From positions 7,592,001 to 7,656,000 of the forward strand of contig NZ_LT670817.1 in the NCBI RefSeq assembly GCF_900129425.1: a stretch of DNA of 64,000 bases, written 5' to 3'. Position 1 is the stretch's first letter. Every line of letters begins with the position of its first letter. The position numbers were made by a program, and so were the translations under genes. The stretch is from Bradyrhizobium erythrophlei. GTDB lineage: Bacteria; Pseudomonadota; Alphaproteobacteria; Rhizobiales; Xanthobacteraceae. Of the stretch, positions 17,786 to 25,709 are shown in pieces. The notes below the pieces were generated by a model. That model made no database searches. It saw only the letters and a list, made by a program, of their open reading frames with translations, and was not told the origin of the DNA.

Positions 17786-18108
17786 TGCCCGGAGTGAAGC
17801 TCTCCGTGCTAGACAATCCTTGAAATGATAATTCGGTCGATTGTGAACTTGCGCTCCTCTTGTGGGAAACAGGATGGCAGGAGTCGCACGAGCGGCTTGG
17901 GTAATACTCCGTGCGTCAAGATATATTGGAGAGCCGAGTTAAAGCGCGGCCGCAGTTACACTCCCTCTGCGTATCCCTTGAAATTTGATGCAACATGATA
18001 TCGACGGCGTCGTCTATCAGCATAAGTCCCGGCCTTGCTAACGCCACCCATGGCGACATGTTAGGTCGGCCTGCATCGACGATGCCGAACAGACAAACTC
18101 AGCCTGAG

Positions 18109-19521
18109 TCACATAAACATGCGGAAGTCGTACACGTTATCGACGATGTCCGGATTCTGTTGAATGATGTCCGCAAACGCCTTCGAGTAAACAAGTGTGA
18201 CCGGCAGCTTCTTGTAAAGCGTGTTGTTGTTCCAATCCATTTTGGTGAGGCCCATGATGCCGGCGCAGGTGTCGTGCCAGCCCCCTGCGCCGGTGAAACG
18301 CCGGACGAGTACTGGCGAAGGCGTTGGCTTGAGCGCTCCTTCTTTGTAAATCTCATATCCGGAGTTCTTGAGATTTACAGCTCGAACGCCGCCTTGCGTC
18401 CAAAGGAGGGCTTCGTTGCCGTCGATAGGAAGGTAGGATCCACGGGTGACAGGAAAGCCATGCGGCTCCGGGTTCCTTCCCGGCTTGAATCTTATGCCTT
18501 TCCATCCAACCCCCTTCACAATTTGGACGAGCTCCACCTCGGTCCCATCACGAAAGCTGTCGAGCGCGCCAAGAATTTCCTGTTCCTTGAATTCCGTGTT
18601 CTTGTGGACCGTTATCTTCTTTGGAAGCCTGCCGAAATTCGCCCGCTGATAAATCTCAAGGCTGCGAGACAGTACTGACTGCATCTCGTAGTACGACAGA
18701 TAGGGGTTCTTGGCCCGATCCTGCGTAAACTCCTTGGCATCATACGCAACGAAGCGGAATCCTGTGCCGTCCGGATCAAAAATCTGACTGCAACAGGTGC
18801 TGTATTCGGCTCCAGACGTGAGCCGTTTCACCGCATAACTGATTCCGATGAATGCCTCGTCAGGGTGAAGGCCGGTCAGCTTCCATGGAATGCCGCCCGC
18901 TTTCACATACAAAGCAACGCTTATGCCCCACATGACATTCGCGCGGCATTCACGCTCGAAGCTCGATTGCCGCACGATTTGCACAGGGATATTAGAAGGA
19001 GCGCAGAAAGCCTTGAGATAATCGTGGAAATCGAAGCTTTCGTCCTCGAAGCAAGCGGCCCACGCTGGAGGCAAGTAAATGAATGCCACGTCGAAGTTGG
19101 AACGGACACCCTTTAATTGGGCGATGCATTGAAACAGACCGCTGGCAAGCGCCCGTTTATCAAGTCGCCTGGCATGCTCGTCCAATTCGTCAGGAAACGC
19201 GAACACAAGGTTCTCGTCGATCGGTGCAACCGGAATTCGGAACACTTTTTCGAAGCCAGGATAGTCGGGATAATAGGCGGGAACGTCTTTTGTCTTCGCG
19301 CCGCCTGTCAACTCGTTGATGAGCCCGCGTAGGTGCCGGACATTCGCTTTAGGCGCGAGAAGCGCGAGGCGCAACGAAGAAGGTGTTCCGTATTTAAGGC
19401 CAAAAGGGCCATGGTCTATGAGACCCCGCAATGGATGCTTGTCGAGCTTCCCGCTTGCAAACATCAGGGCTGGTTCCGGAATGGTCAGCAACCCCGGTAG
19501 CTCGCTACGGTCTGCCGTCAT
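18109..19521 (-). CDS. Short prokaryotic Argonaute (MID-PIWI), catalytically inactive
   Basis: A 470-residue protein with only MID and PIWI regions, the length of short pAgos. VALYVKAGGIPWKL (about 202-215) is the PIWI-entry motif, IGIS (225-228) stands where catalytic pAgos have an IGID-type Asp, HKNTEF (306-311) replaces the second catalytic region, and the tail TLVYSKAFADIIQQNPD...YDFRMFM is the usual C-terminus that anchors the guide. Loss of the tetrad means no slicing; relatives use guide RNA to find target DNA and activate the partner. It overlaps the upstream SIR2-APAZ gene by 4 bp and completes a SPARSA-type pair. Confidence 0.9.
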   Translation of the reverse strand: MTADRSELPGLLTIPEPALMFASGKLDKHPLRGLIDHGPFGLKYGTPSSLRLALLAPKANVRHLRGLINELTGGAKTKDVPAYYPDYPGFEKVFRIPVAPIDENLVFAFPDELDEHARRLDKRALASGLFQCIAQLKGVRSNFDVAFIYLPPAWAACFEDESFDFHDYLKAFCAPSNIPVQIVRQSSFERECRANVMWGISVALYVKAGGIPWKLTGLHPDEAFIGISYAVKRLTSGAEYSTCCSQIFDPDGTGFRFVAYDAKEFTQDRAKNPYLSYYEMQSVLSRSLEIYQRANFGRLPKKITVHKNTEFKEQEILGALDSFRDGTEVELVQIVKGVGWKGIRFKPGRNPEPHGFPVTRGSYLPIDGNEALLWTQGGVRAVNLKNSGYEIYKEGALKPTPSPVLVRRFTGAGGWHDTCAGIMGLTKMDWNNNTLYKKLPVTLVYSKAFADIIQQNPDIVDNVYDFRMFM

Positions 19522-21275
19522 GCTAACCCTCGGGTGTAGGCAGTCCTTGAGCCAATGCTGAACGAGGGAGTTTCCGCAGGAGTGCCGGCTTCGAAAGCCG
19601 AGAGTTTGGTTTCAACTGGGCGGTCGCTTCCGAGCAAGACCGAGAGCCATGCTTCAAGAAGAGCGTTATAGATATTGTTGTATCGGTTGCCCCTTCTCCT
19701 ATCGAGGAAGTTGGTAGCATCCCTTCTCGCTCGCGGCGGCCAAATCCAAACATCAGGATCGAGAAGAAGCCAATTCCTGTCATCGATCATGCCTATGGAA
19801 ATCCGGACCGCCTCAGCCCAGTGAACTTTCTCGGGATGCGGATGATCCTCATCGACGGGCGTGAAGAGACCGGGGATTTGACCCGAGATTTTGCCCACGA
19901 CGTCATGCAAACGGGAGAACGGCGATTGATCCCTGTTGTGCGCATCGGCGATGAGGTACGAGCCCGATTTGGTGGTTCGGGTGAGCAGCGGTTTTCCTAG
20001 CGAGAGTGCGTGACAAATCGCTTCTTCAAGGAAGCCTTTGACATAGAGATGATCGCTGATATCGGCGATCTGCGACGAAAGGTCGTGAGGCGATATCGAA
20101 ACGAGGTCGTTGAACTGGTCCCGGATCAGCGCCTCCGCGCCCCAGCATAAAATCGATTCTGCCTCTGTAAAAATGAGCCGTCCCTTGGTCGCCCCGGTCG
20201 CTGCCCGCAAGTCCGTCCACTCCTTTGGGTTTCTGAACGAGAGCGATTGACAATGTAGCGGTAGATCAAAGATTGGCACGGCGTTCATTCTGACGATCGC
20301 GCCTTTTCCCGATTTCGGCAAAGGGATGCTGACTTGGGCTTGTGCAGACTTCCGCACCTTTGCATCGAGCGCGGGGTCCTTATTGTCGAGGTTGCGCCAT
20401 AGCCTCAACATGAATGCGTCGAATGTTTCGACCTCAACGAAGGCGGCATCGACGCCCGATTGCTTCGCATCCTCGATGAGTTCTGTTACGGAAGGCAGTA
20501 CCCGCGATCCTTTCATACCCGTCCAAAACAGGCCGTGCGGAAAGGGATTGGGTGTAGTCAGCGCCGAGCGGAACAGCTGTATTACGCTGTCGTCGCGCCC
20601 GCTGTATCCCGCTACAATGAAGCCGAACCGGTTCGCTGCATTTATGAGAGCCCTCGACAGGTCCTCGTTTTGAGTAACAAGGTCCGCTGGTAGGTTTTTA
20701 ATGCTATCGTAGCGGAAGTCCCCGTGCAGCTTGCAATATACCGGGTACTCTTCGTTACTGATCGCTTTGTTCGCGGACGCCGCCCCCTCTAAATGGAACG
20801 CTGCAAGCGACAGCCCGCTCACCTCGGCGACGGCACGCTCAACCACCGTATCGAAGTTGGTTGTGAATACGTTACGCGCCCCTCCGGAGGCTAGAAGAGC
20901 ACCCAAGATTCGATTGCCTATCGAAAGCGTGACGTTCTTTTCTGAAAGAGTCGCCGCCAGATATTGGCGCTGCTTCTCCTTATCGTCACCGAAAGCCTTC
21001 TCGAAATAGGTGGTGTATTCGCCTGCGTCCCCTTCCTCCGGAAAACCTTTGGACAGCATGTAAGATTGAACGCGTGCCCTGACGGCGTCGAGTTGCATGT
21101 CCTGACGCGAGATGTCCTGGCTTTCCTCGCGGCGGTAATAGCGGCGCTTGAGGTCCCAGATGATATCCCATGCGGTGAGCAACCCGGCAGCGGCGGATGC
21201 TCCAGCACCAAGAAACCACGCGAACTGCTGAGGCCGGGCGCAAACAATGCCAGTGAGTTTGTATTGATCCGTCAT
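19518..21275 (-). CDS. SIR2-APAZ NADase effector of a SPARSA system
   Basis: A 585-residue two-domain protein. Residues 1 to about 270 are a SIR2 fold: FLGAGAS (23-27, nucleotide loop), TTNFDT (N140, D142), KLHGD (catalytic H184), and VAGYSGRDDS. Residues about 300-585 are an APAZ domain, with LIFTEAESILCWG, HPEKVHWAEAVRISIG, WLLLDPDVWIWPP and NRYNNIYNALLEAWLSVLLG. In characterised systems this protein forms a heterodimer with short Ago; on recognising invader transcripts and DNA it degrades NAD+ and kills or arrests the cell. All NADase residues look intact. A good AAGGAG site precedes ATG 21275. Confidence 0.92.
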   Translation of the reverse strand: MTDQYKLTGIVCARPQQFAWFLGAGASAAAGLLTAWDIIWDLKRRYYRREESQDISRQDMQLDAVRARVQSYMLSKGFPEEGDAGEYTTYFEKAFGDDKEKQRQYLAATLSEKNVTLSIGNRILGALLASGGARNVFTTNFDTVVERAVAEVSGLSLAAFHLEGAASANKAISNEEYPVYCKLHGDFRYDSIKNLPADLVTQNEDLSRALINAANRFGFIVAGYSGRDDSVIQLFRSALTTPNPFPHGLFWTGMKGSRVLPSVTELIEDAKQSGVDAAFVEVETFDAFMLRLWRNLDNKDPALDAKVRKSAQAQVSIPLPKSGKGAIVRMNAVPIFDLPLHCQSLSFRNPKEWTDLRAATGATKGRLIFTEAESILCWGAEALIRDQFNDLVSISPHDLSSQIADISDHLYVKGFLEEAICHALSLGKPLLTRTTKSGSYLIADAHNRDQSPFSRLHDVVGKISGQIPGLFTPVDEDHPHPEKVHWAEAVRISIGMIDDRNWLLLDPDVWIWPPRARRDATNFLDRRRGNRYNNIYNALLEAWLSVLLGSDRPVETKLSAFEAGTPAETPSFSIGSRTAYTRGLA

Positions 21276-21617
21276 GGCGCTCCTTCGGGCGCGCTCGATT
21301 TTTGCGGGCGACCGCTCTCAGTTACCAAATTTGGTATGGTGAACTACGCTAGCGGGGAAGATTTAAACGCTCCCATCTCGACGACTCAGTCCCCGGTTGT
21401 TAGATGGGCAGGCTGCTACTTTGTAGCCAGTTCATCTATAGCGAAGTCGCCTGAGGCATAAAAGTCGTACACATGATTTTGCAAGACTTTCGACTCCTCG
21501 CCCCGGTTACAACGGGTTTCGTACGCATCACAACGCATTCGGACGCGTTGGTGCCTTCGACGTGAGACCTACAATACCGTCCGGTAGCACAGACCGTTGC
21601 AACGGGCGGGGATAGTC
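21276..21617. other. Divergent promoter region between SPARSA operon and membrane-protein gene
   Basis: 342 bp without a gene. It contains the 14-bp palindrome near the SIR2-APAZ start and must carry both divergent promoters. No other clear element is seen; I could not assign confident -35/-10 boxes. Confidence 0.5.
21323..21336. promoter_or_regulatory. Perfect palindrome upstream of SIR2-APAZ
   Basis: TACCAAATTTGGTA is a 14-bp perfect palindrome 48 bp before the SIR2-APAZ ATG, in the only region that can hold the promoter of the pAgo operon. It could be a repressor operator. No regulator gene lies beside the pair, so the binding protein would be encoded elsewhere. Confidence 0.4.
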
Positions 21618-22133
21618 ATGTTGTTTGAGAGATTACGGCTCAACTGGAAGATCCGTCGGCTCAAGCGGCTAAAGGGCCAATACATCGGCGTGACACTCGA
21701 GGCTATTTGCGAGGTCGCCTACGAGACCGGCGAGATTCCGGACAAGGAGGCCATAGGGAAGGAGATACTTAGCACCGTCAAACTGAACCGCCAGATAGAC
21801 GAGCAAATCGCCATCCTTGAGAGCGATTACTGGCTTGAACAAGCGCAGCGTTACTTGCTCCTTACACCGAACGACGAAGCGTACATTCCTTCAAAGCTGG
21901 ACCGACGCTTCCACTATTTCGACGAGAACACATTGACCTCCCTCCGCTCTTCGGTTCGTAAGGAGCAGAAGGAACGTTCGGAGAATTTCCGCATATGGGC
22001 AACGCTTGCTATCGGTATCATAGGTGCCCTCATCGGATTGGTCGCCGTGCTTAAAGAAATAGCCGGGTTCGGTTTGGAGAGGAATTGCCTCGCAGTCATT
22101 CTTCTCAACGGCGATGTCGCCAAAAATACTTAG
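21618..22133 (+). CDS. Hypothetical membrane-anchored protein beside the Argonaute pair
   Basis: A 171-residue protein from ATG 21618. The N-terminal half is strongly basic and helical (FERLRLNWKIRRLKRLKGQY), the middle is charged, and a single membrane segment, IWATLAIGIIGALIGLVAVL, lies near the C-terminus. I do not recognise a family. It is divergent from the SPARSA operon and lies inside the same bracketed segment, so it may be cargo of the island or an accessory. Composition is less GC-rich than core genes. It ends next to the right copy of the bracketing repeat. Confidence 0.6.
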   Translation: MLFERLRLNWKIRRLKRLKGQYIGVTLEAICEVAYETGEIPDKEAIGKEILSTVKLNRQIDEQIAILESDYWLEQAQRYLLLTPNDEAYIPSKLDRRFHYFDENTLTSLRSSVRKEQKERSENFRIWATLAIGIIGALIGLVAVLKEIAGFGLERNCLAVILLNGDVAKNT

Positions 22134-22210
22134 CGGAATATTTTTTCAAAAGGGGCTGGACAGCCTGTGACTGATTTGCCTGTCGGGCGCGAGAACCGGT
22201 GAAGTTGCGA
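22131..22210 (+). repeat. Right copy of a direct repeat bracketing the Argonaute island
   Basis: Shares GGGGCTGGACAG, CTGATTTGCC, TGTCGGGCGCGAGAACCG and TGAAGTTGC with the copy at 17707-17785, in the same orientation. It begins inside the last codon of the membrane-protein gene, so the end of that gene may derive from the repeat. Confidence 0.65.
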
Positions 22211-22248
22211 CGGGATTCCATGGTCGCACCGGCGAAAGCAGACCAGCC

Positions 22249-22866
22249 TCAAGCCGCCATCTCGAAACCGAACCCGTCATCGCCGAGCGACTTCCGCAGT
22301 TGCTCGATCCGCCGGTGAATGAGGGGGGCGGTGTCGTTCGAGCCGGGAATATAGAAAGGCTTGCCGTCGCGACCGAACCGAAAGCCCGCGTCGCTTGCGT
22401 CAGCGCTGACGTCGCCGAACAACCGCTCCACCGCTGCGAAGTCCCGGTGCGGCGCGAAACCGATCGATTGCGACCACGCGGCAAGATCTCGCAGCAGCTT
22501 GCGGGCGTAACTGGGATCGACGGAAACCATCGGCGACCCGGCATCCGTCGCGTCCATGTACATCTCGAAATCTTCGCGCTCGACCGATTCGAACATCACA
22601 TCCTTGATCCCAAGGCAAAACACGTCGATCAGAAACGAACTTAGCGCGATGTGATGGGGCGTGGCGCCGCGCGCCAGAACCAGCGTCCCCATGCCGATGT
22701 CGAACACGGATTCGGTGAGGAAGCAGTGTCGAATGGGCGCAATGGCAGCCCGGAGCACACGGGCGGGCAGGCTTGCTTCCAATACCTCGGCCCGCCGTTT
22801 CTGGGCCACCACCTGTTTCCGCCGTTGCGCTTTCCTGGCGCGCTTCAGCGCCATGTTCGGTGCCAT
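22249..22866 (-). CDS. Conserved-looking hypothetical protein
   Basis: A 205-residue protein with a very basic N-terminus (ALKRARKAQRRKQVVAQKRR), which may bind nucleic acid, then a folded part containing VFDIGMGTLVLARGA and a hydrophobic SSFLIDVFCLGIKDVMF motif, and an acidic middle (SVEREDFEMYMDATD). I have a memory of similar FLVDVFCLGVKD proteins in other bacteria but no named function. The ATG at 22854 (MALKRARK) is an equally good start. It is divergent from the helical gene at 23034. Codon use is close to the host. Confidence 0.7.
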   Translation of the reverse strand: MAPNMALKRARKAQRRKQVVAQKRRAEVLEASLPARVLRAAIAPIRHCFLTESVFDIGMGTLVLARGATPHHIALSSFLIDVFCLGIKDVMFESVEREDFEMYMDATDAGSPMVSVDPSYARKLLRDLAAWSQSIGFAPHRDFAAVERLFGDVSADASDAGFRFGRDGKPFYIPGSNDTAPLIHRRIEQLRKSLGDDGFGFEMAA

Positions 22867-23033
22867 GGCCGATTCCTCCGATGATTCGGAATTGCTGCAT
22901 GATACAGGCCAAGATTCACTTGGTGGAGTGGCGGCACATCAAATATTCTGGGGACAAGCTCCGATCGAAATTGCAGGGCGGCCGCTCCGCCCGGCGAGTT
23001 TTGCCATGACCTCAACGTTCCGGGCCTGGTGCC

Positions 23034-23405
23034 ATGAGCGTTTCAGCCGAAGCCTTGTACAGGATGTCCGATGTGGAATTGCTGGCGGCCTATGGCGAAG
23101 CCCGGCGACAATTCCTGGAAAAGAAATTCACGCGCGATACAAATCGGGCGCGGCTGGTATGGATCAGGGCCAAAATGTTCGTCGGCAGCTCGGGCGGCGT
23201 TACCGAGCGCAACATGGCGATCGACGTCTCCGAGGAGATTGCCCGCAAGGGTCAGGAACTGCGCGAGATGACGCGCGACCTCGATCTGCTCAAGGTCGAT
23301 GTCGACATCATCGCAATCGTCATTCGATTCCGCGGCGCATCGCCGCCGCCGGCGGCGCACGGCGAGGACACGTTGGAAGAAGAGCCTGAGCGCGAGAGCC
23401 ATTGA
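23034..23405 (+). CDS. Small helical hypothetical protein
   Basis: A 123-residue product, mostly charged helix: SVSAEALYRMSDVELLAAYGEARRQF, then a mid part with NRARLVWIRAKMF, then EEIARKGQELREMTRDLDLLKVD, which has heptad-like spacing of Leu and could be a coiled coil. The tail is acidic (GEDTLEEEPERESH). No family is recognised; it resembles phage-accessory proteins in style only. It has its own start with no obvious operon partner. Confidence 0.55.
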   Translation: MSVSAEALYRMSDVELLAAYGEARRQFLEKKFTRDTNRARLVWIRAKMFVGSSGGVTERNMAIDVSEEIARKGQELREMTRDLDLLKVDVDIIAIVIRFRGASPPPAAHGEDTLEEEPERESH

Positions 23406-23643
23406 TATCGTCATGGCCCGGTTTGAAAGCACCGTCGCCGTCCGCGGGGTGTTAGTCCGGGGATCAAAAGCGCGCAGCAAGGTACGCATCGCCCTTCCCG
23501 GGGACCCAGCCGATTGACCCCCATCGAGGCAGTCCCCATATGGGGCGAGGCAAATGCACGGGGTCTCCCTTTTCCGACAAGCGTGAACGCGGCCGGGCAT
23601 CCCGGGCGGCGTCCTTCGCAAACGGTTTCATTCGGGAGTCCCC

Positions 23644-24633
23644 ATGACGGCACTGTCCATCCTCGATCTGGTCCGAGTCACCGAAGACACCGATGCGCGC
23701 GGCGCGCTCGACAATGCCCGCGATCTCGCAGTTCATGCCGAGGCCTGGGGCTATCGCCGCATCTGGGTGGCGGAGCATCACAACATGCCGGGCATTGCCA
23801 GCGCAGCGACCTCGGTCGTGCTTGGCCATATCGCGGCAGGAACAAAGACCATCCGGGTCGGCGCAGGCGGCATCATGCTGCCCAACCATGCTCCCTACGT
23901 CATCGCCGAGCAGTTCGGGACGCTGGCGCGGCTGTTTCCGGGCCGCATCGATCTCGGACTGGGCCGCGCACCCGGGACCGACCAGCTGACGCTGCGCGCG
24001 TTGCGCCGCACGAATGAAGCGGCCGAAAATTTCCCGCAGGACGTTCTCGAAGTGCAGGCTTTCCTGGCTCCAGCCGTTCCCAATCAACGCATCCAGGCGG
24101 TGCCGGCGGCGGGGACGGACGTGCCGTTGTGGATTCTCGGATCAAGTCATTTCGGCGCGATGCTCGCGGCCGAGCTCGGGCTTCCCTATGCCTTCGCTTC
24201 GCATTTCGCGCCCGAACTGCTGGTCTCGGCGCTGCAGATCTACCGCAGCCGCTTCAAACCGTCCGAGCAGCTTGACCGTCCCTATGCGATGGCCGGCGTC
24301 AACATCATCGCTGCGGAGAGCGACGCCGAAGCGCGCCGGCTCGCGACGACGCAGCAGATGTCCTTCACCAACATCTTCCGCGGCGCGCGCGGCCTCAGCC
24401 AGCCGCCGATCGACGACATCGAAAGCTACTGGTCGCCGACGGAAAAAACCCAGGCGATGGGGATGCTCGCCCGCTCCATCGTCGGATCGCCCGACACGGT
24501 TCGTTCCGGTCTCGATGCGCTGGTCGCAGAAACCGGCGCCGACGAACTGATCGTCGTGTCCGATGTCTACGATCACGCGAAACGGCTGCGCTCGTTCGAA
24601 CTGATCGCCGGAGCCGCCGGTATCGGCGGCTGA
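23644..24633 (+). CDS. LLM-class flavin-dependent oxidoreductase
   Basis: A 329-residue luciferase-like monooxygenase. SILDLV at the start, AEAWGYRRIWVAEHHNMPGIAS (the HHNM/HHN motif with the FMN-near His), VGAGGIMLPNHAPYVIAEQFGTL, PGRIDLGLGRAPGTD, and the late GSPDTVRSGLDALVAETGADELIV are in the order of the bacterial LLM group that uses reduced FMN from a separate reductase. No reductase gene is adjacent. The substrate is unknown. It begins with ATG 23644 in a good context. It separates the pAgo-side genes from the mazEF-like pair. Confidence 0.9.
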   Translation: MTALSILDLVRVTEDTDARGALDNARDLAVHAEAWGYRRIWVAEHHNMPGIASAATSVVLGHIAAGTKTIRVGAGGIMLPNHAPYVIAEQFGTLARLFPGRIDLGLGRAPGTDQLTLRALRRTNEAAENFPQDVLEVQAFLAPAVPNQRIQAVPAAGTDVPLWILGSSHFGAMLAAELGLPYAFASHFAPELLVSALQIYRSRFKPSEQLDRPYAMAGVNIIAAESDAEARRLATTQQMSFTNIFRGARGLSQPPIDDIESYWSPTEKTQAMGMLARSIVGSPDTVRSGLDALVAETGADELIVVSDVYDHAKRLRSFELIAGAAGIGG

Positions 24634-24742
24634 TGGGAAAGTACCAGACTGTATCTGCAGATCGGGTTGCGTCGTGGTCGAGAAAGCCCGCTGTCGCTGA
24701 AGCCGGCGCTCCCCTCAGAATAGACTGCCATCACGCAAGCTA

Positions 24743-24770
24743 TTGAAATTATTTTCATTATTGCAATATT
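24743..24770 (+). promoter_or_regulatory. Possible promoter of the mazEF-like operon
   Basis: TTGAAA at 24743-24748 followed after 16 bp by AATATT at 24765-24770, in a markedly AT-rich stretch. Spacing and content suit a sigma70 promoter. The assignment is by eye and weak. Confidence 0.35.
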
Positions 24771-24817
24771 CAATTGCTCTCCAAAGGAGGCTTGGCCAAT
24801 CGCCTCACCCATATTAG

Positions 24818-24829
24818 GTTACATGTAAC
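24818..24829. promoter_or_regulatory. Palindromic operator candidate of the mazEF-like operon
   Basis: GTTACATGTAAC is a perfect 12-bp palindrome lying 20 bp before the antitoxin start and just before its GGAGG ribosome-binding site. Antitoxins of this type usually autoregulate, so it is a good candidate for the binding site. Confidence 0.5.
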
Positions 24830-24848
24830 TATTTTGGAGGATTGCCAA

Positions 24849-25085
24849 GTGTCATCACCGAAGCCGAGACCCTCTCGTGTGAAAGTTCGCGAGCATCGCG
24901 AACGGCTGCGCCGGCAAGGACTGCGTCCCATTCAGATTTGGGTCCCGGATGTGCGTGCGCCTGCGTTCCGCTCGGAGGCGCGTCGTCAGTCGCTGGCCGT
25001 GGCCGCAAGCTCCCGCGCCCACGAGGATCAGGCGTTCATCGACGCAGTATCGACATTCACTGACGAAGTGGATGGGCATGAATGA
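24849..25085 (+). CDS. MazE-like antitoxin (DUF3018 type)
   Basis: The 78-residue protein starts at GTG 24849, with GGAGG nine bases upstream; the frame extends further left without a better start. RVKVREHRERLRRQGLRPIQIWVPD is the helix-strand pattern of the DUF3018 antitoxin family, followed by RAPAFRSEARRQSLAVAA and an acidic tail AFIDAVSTFTDEVDG. Its stop overlaps the toxin start by 4 bp. It should neutralise the MazF-type toxin that follows and repress the operon through the adjacent palindrome. Confidence 0.88.
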   Translation: MSSPKPRPSRVKVREHRERLRRQGLRPIQIWVPDVRAPAFRSEARRQSLAVAASSRAHEDQAFIDAVSTFTDEVDGHE

Positions 25086-25432
25086 GACGCGGCGACGTAT
25101 GGACGGTTGCGGGCGGCAAGGACTATGCGGGCAAGGCGCGGCCCGTCGTCATCCTTCAGGATGACAGTTTCGACGGAACTGAATCCATCACGATCTGCGC
25201 GTTCACGACCGACGAGACCGACGCACCCCTGTTCCGGCTTCCTGTCGAGCCGAACGAGCGCAATGGATTGCGCGTCCCATGCCGCCTGATGGTGGACAAG
25301 GTGACAACCGTCCCGAAATCCAAAGTCGGTGCGCATATCGGGCGGCTGGACGACGAGGATGTCCTTCGCCTCAATCGCGCCGTGCTCGTATTCCTTGGAC
25401 TGGCAACGTCTCCAAGAACCAAGGAGGCATGA
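25082..25432 (+). CDS. MazF/PemK-type endoribonuclease toxin
   Basis: A 116-residue toxin with MRRGDVWTVAGG at the N-terminus, KARPVVILQDD (Arg-Pro of the catalytic loop), SITICAFTTDETD, NGLRVPCRLMVDKVTTVPKSKVG and IGRLDDEDVLRLNRAV, all in MazF order. MazF enzymes cut mRNA or rRNA at short sequence motifs. The protein is full length and its catalytic Arg and Thr/Ser residues look present. It is coupled to the antitoxin by ATGA overlap. This is the second complete toxin-antitoxin pair in the window. Confidence 0.92.
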   Translation: MRRGDVWTVAGGKDYAGKARPVVILQDDSFDGTESITICAFTTDETDAPLFRLPVEPNERNGLRVPCRLMVDKVTTVPKSKVGAHIGRLDDEDVLRLNRAVLVFLGLATSPRTKEA

Positions 25433-25709
25433 GCTGTAACGGACCTCGCCGCGAGTTGCACCATTCCGTCCTCGCGCCTGACGCCGCCGCGTCCGATTTA
25501 GCCCTCAGGGACCCCAAAATTCGGCTCTTTCAACAACGCGCCGCGCCGGTTCGGTTGCATCGATCGACAGCCACGATCCCGATGATTTGAAACAATCGCT
25601 CTGCATTAAGCTTAAGCCTTAACTAATAATTAAGTATACGTTTGCGGGCACGAAGGGCCCGGCCTAGCGTTCGCTTTGCTGCTCAGTAACCAACGAATTG
25701 GTGCGTGCC

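Larger units (their letters stand above)
17065..18108. other. 1-kb intergenic region of dispersed repeats at the defence-island edge
   Basis: No credible gene is seen. The stretch holds a paired palindromic repeat (17164-17248), then from about 17331 a sequence that I recall as a frequent dispersed repeat in Bradyrhizobium genomes, ending with the copy of a repeat (17707-17785) that recurs at 22131-22210. Two short near-copies of CTTGTGGGAACAGGA-type sequence occur at about 17655 and 17859. A/T content rises toward the pAgo gene. Confidence 0.55.

Noticed and set aside
18109..19521. Catalytically active Argonaute nuclease
   Set aside because: The protein is too short for N and PAZ domains and the catalytic Asp position reads IGIS; it is a short inactive type.
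19518..21275. TIR-APAZ (SPARTA-type) effector
   Set aside because: The N-terminus has SIR2 motifs (GAGAS, TTNFDT, KLHGD), not the TIR pattern.
23411..24576. Several minus-strand frames over the LLM oxidoreductase gene
   Set aside because: None has a domain pattern; the plus-strand luciferase-like gene explains the region.
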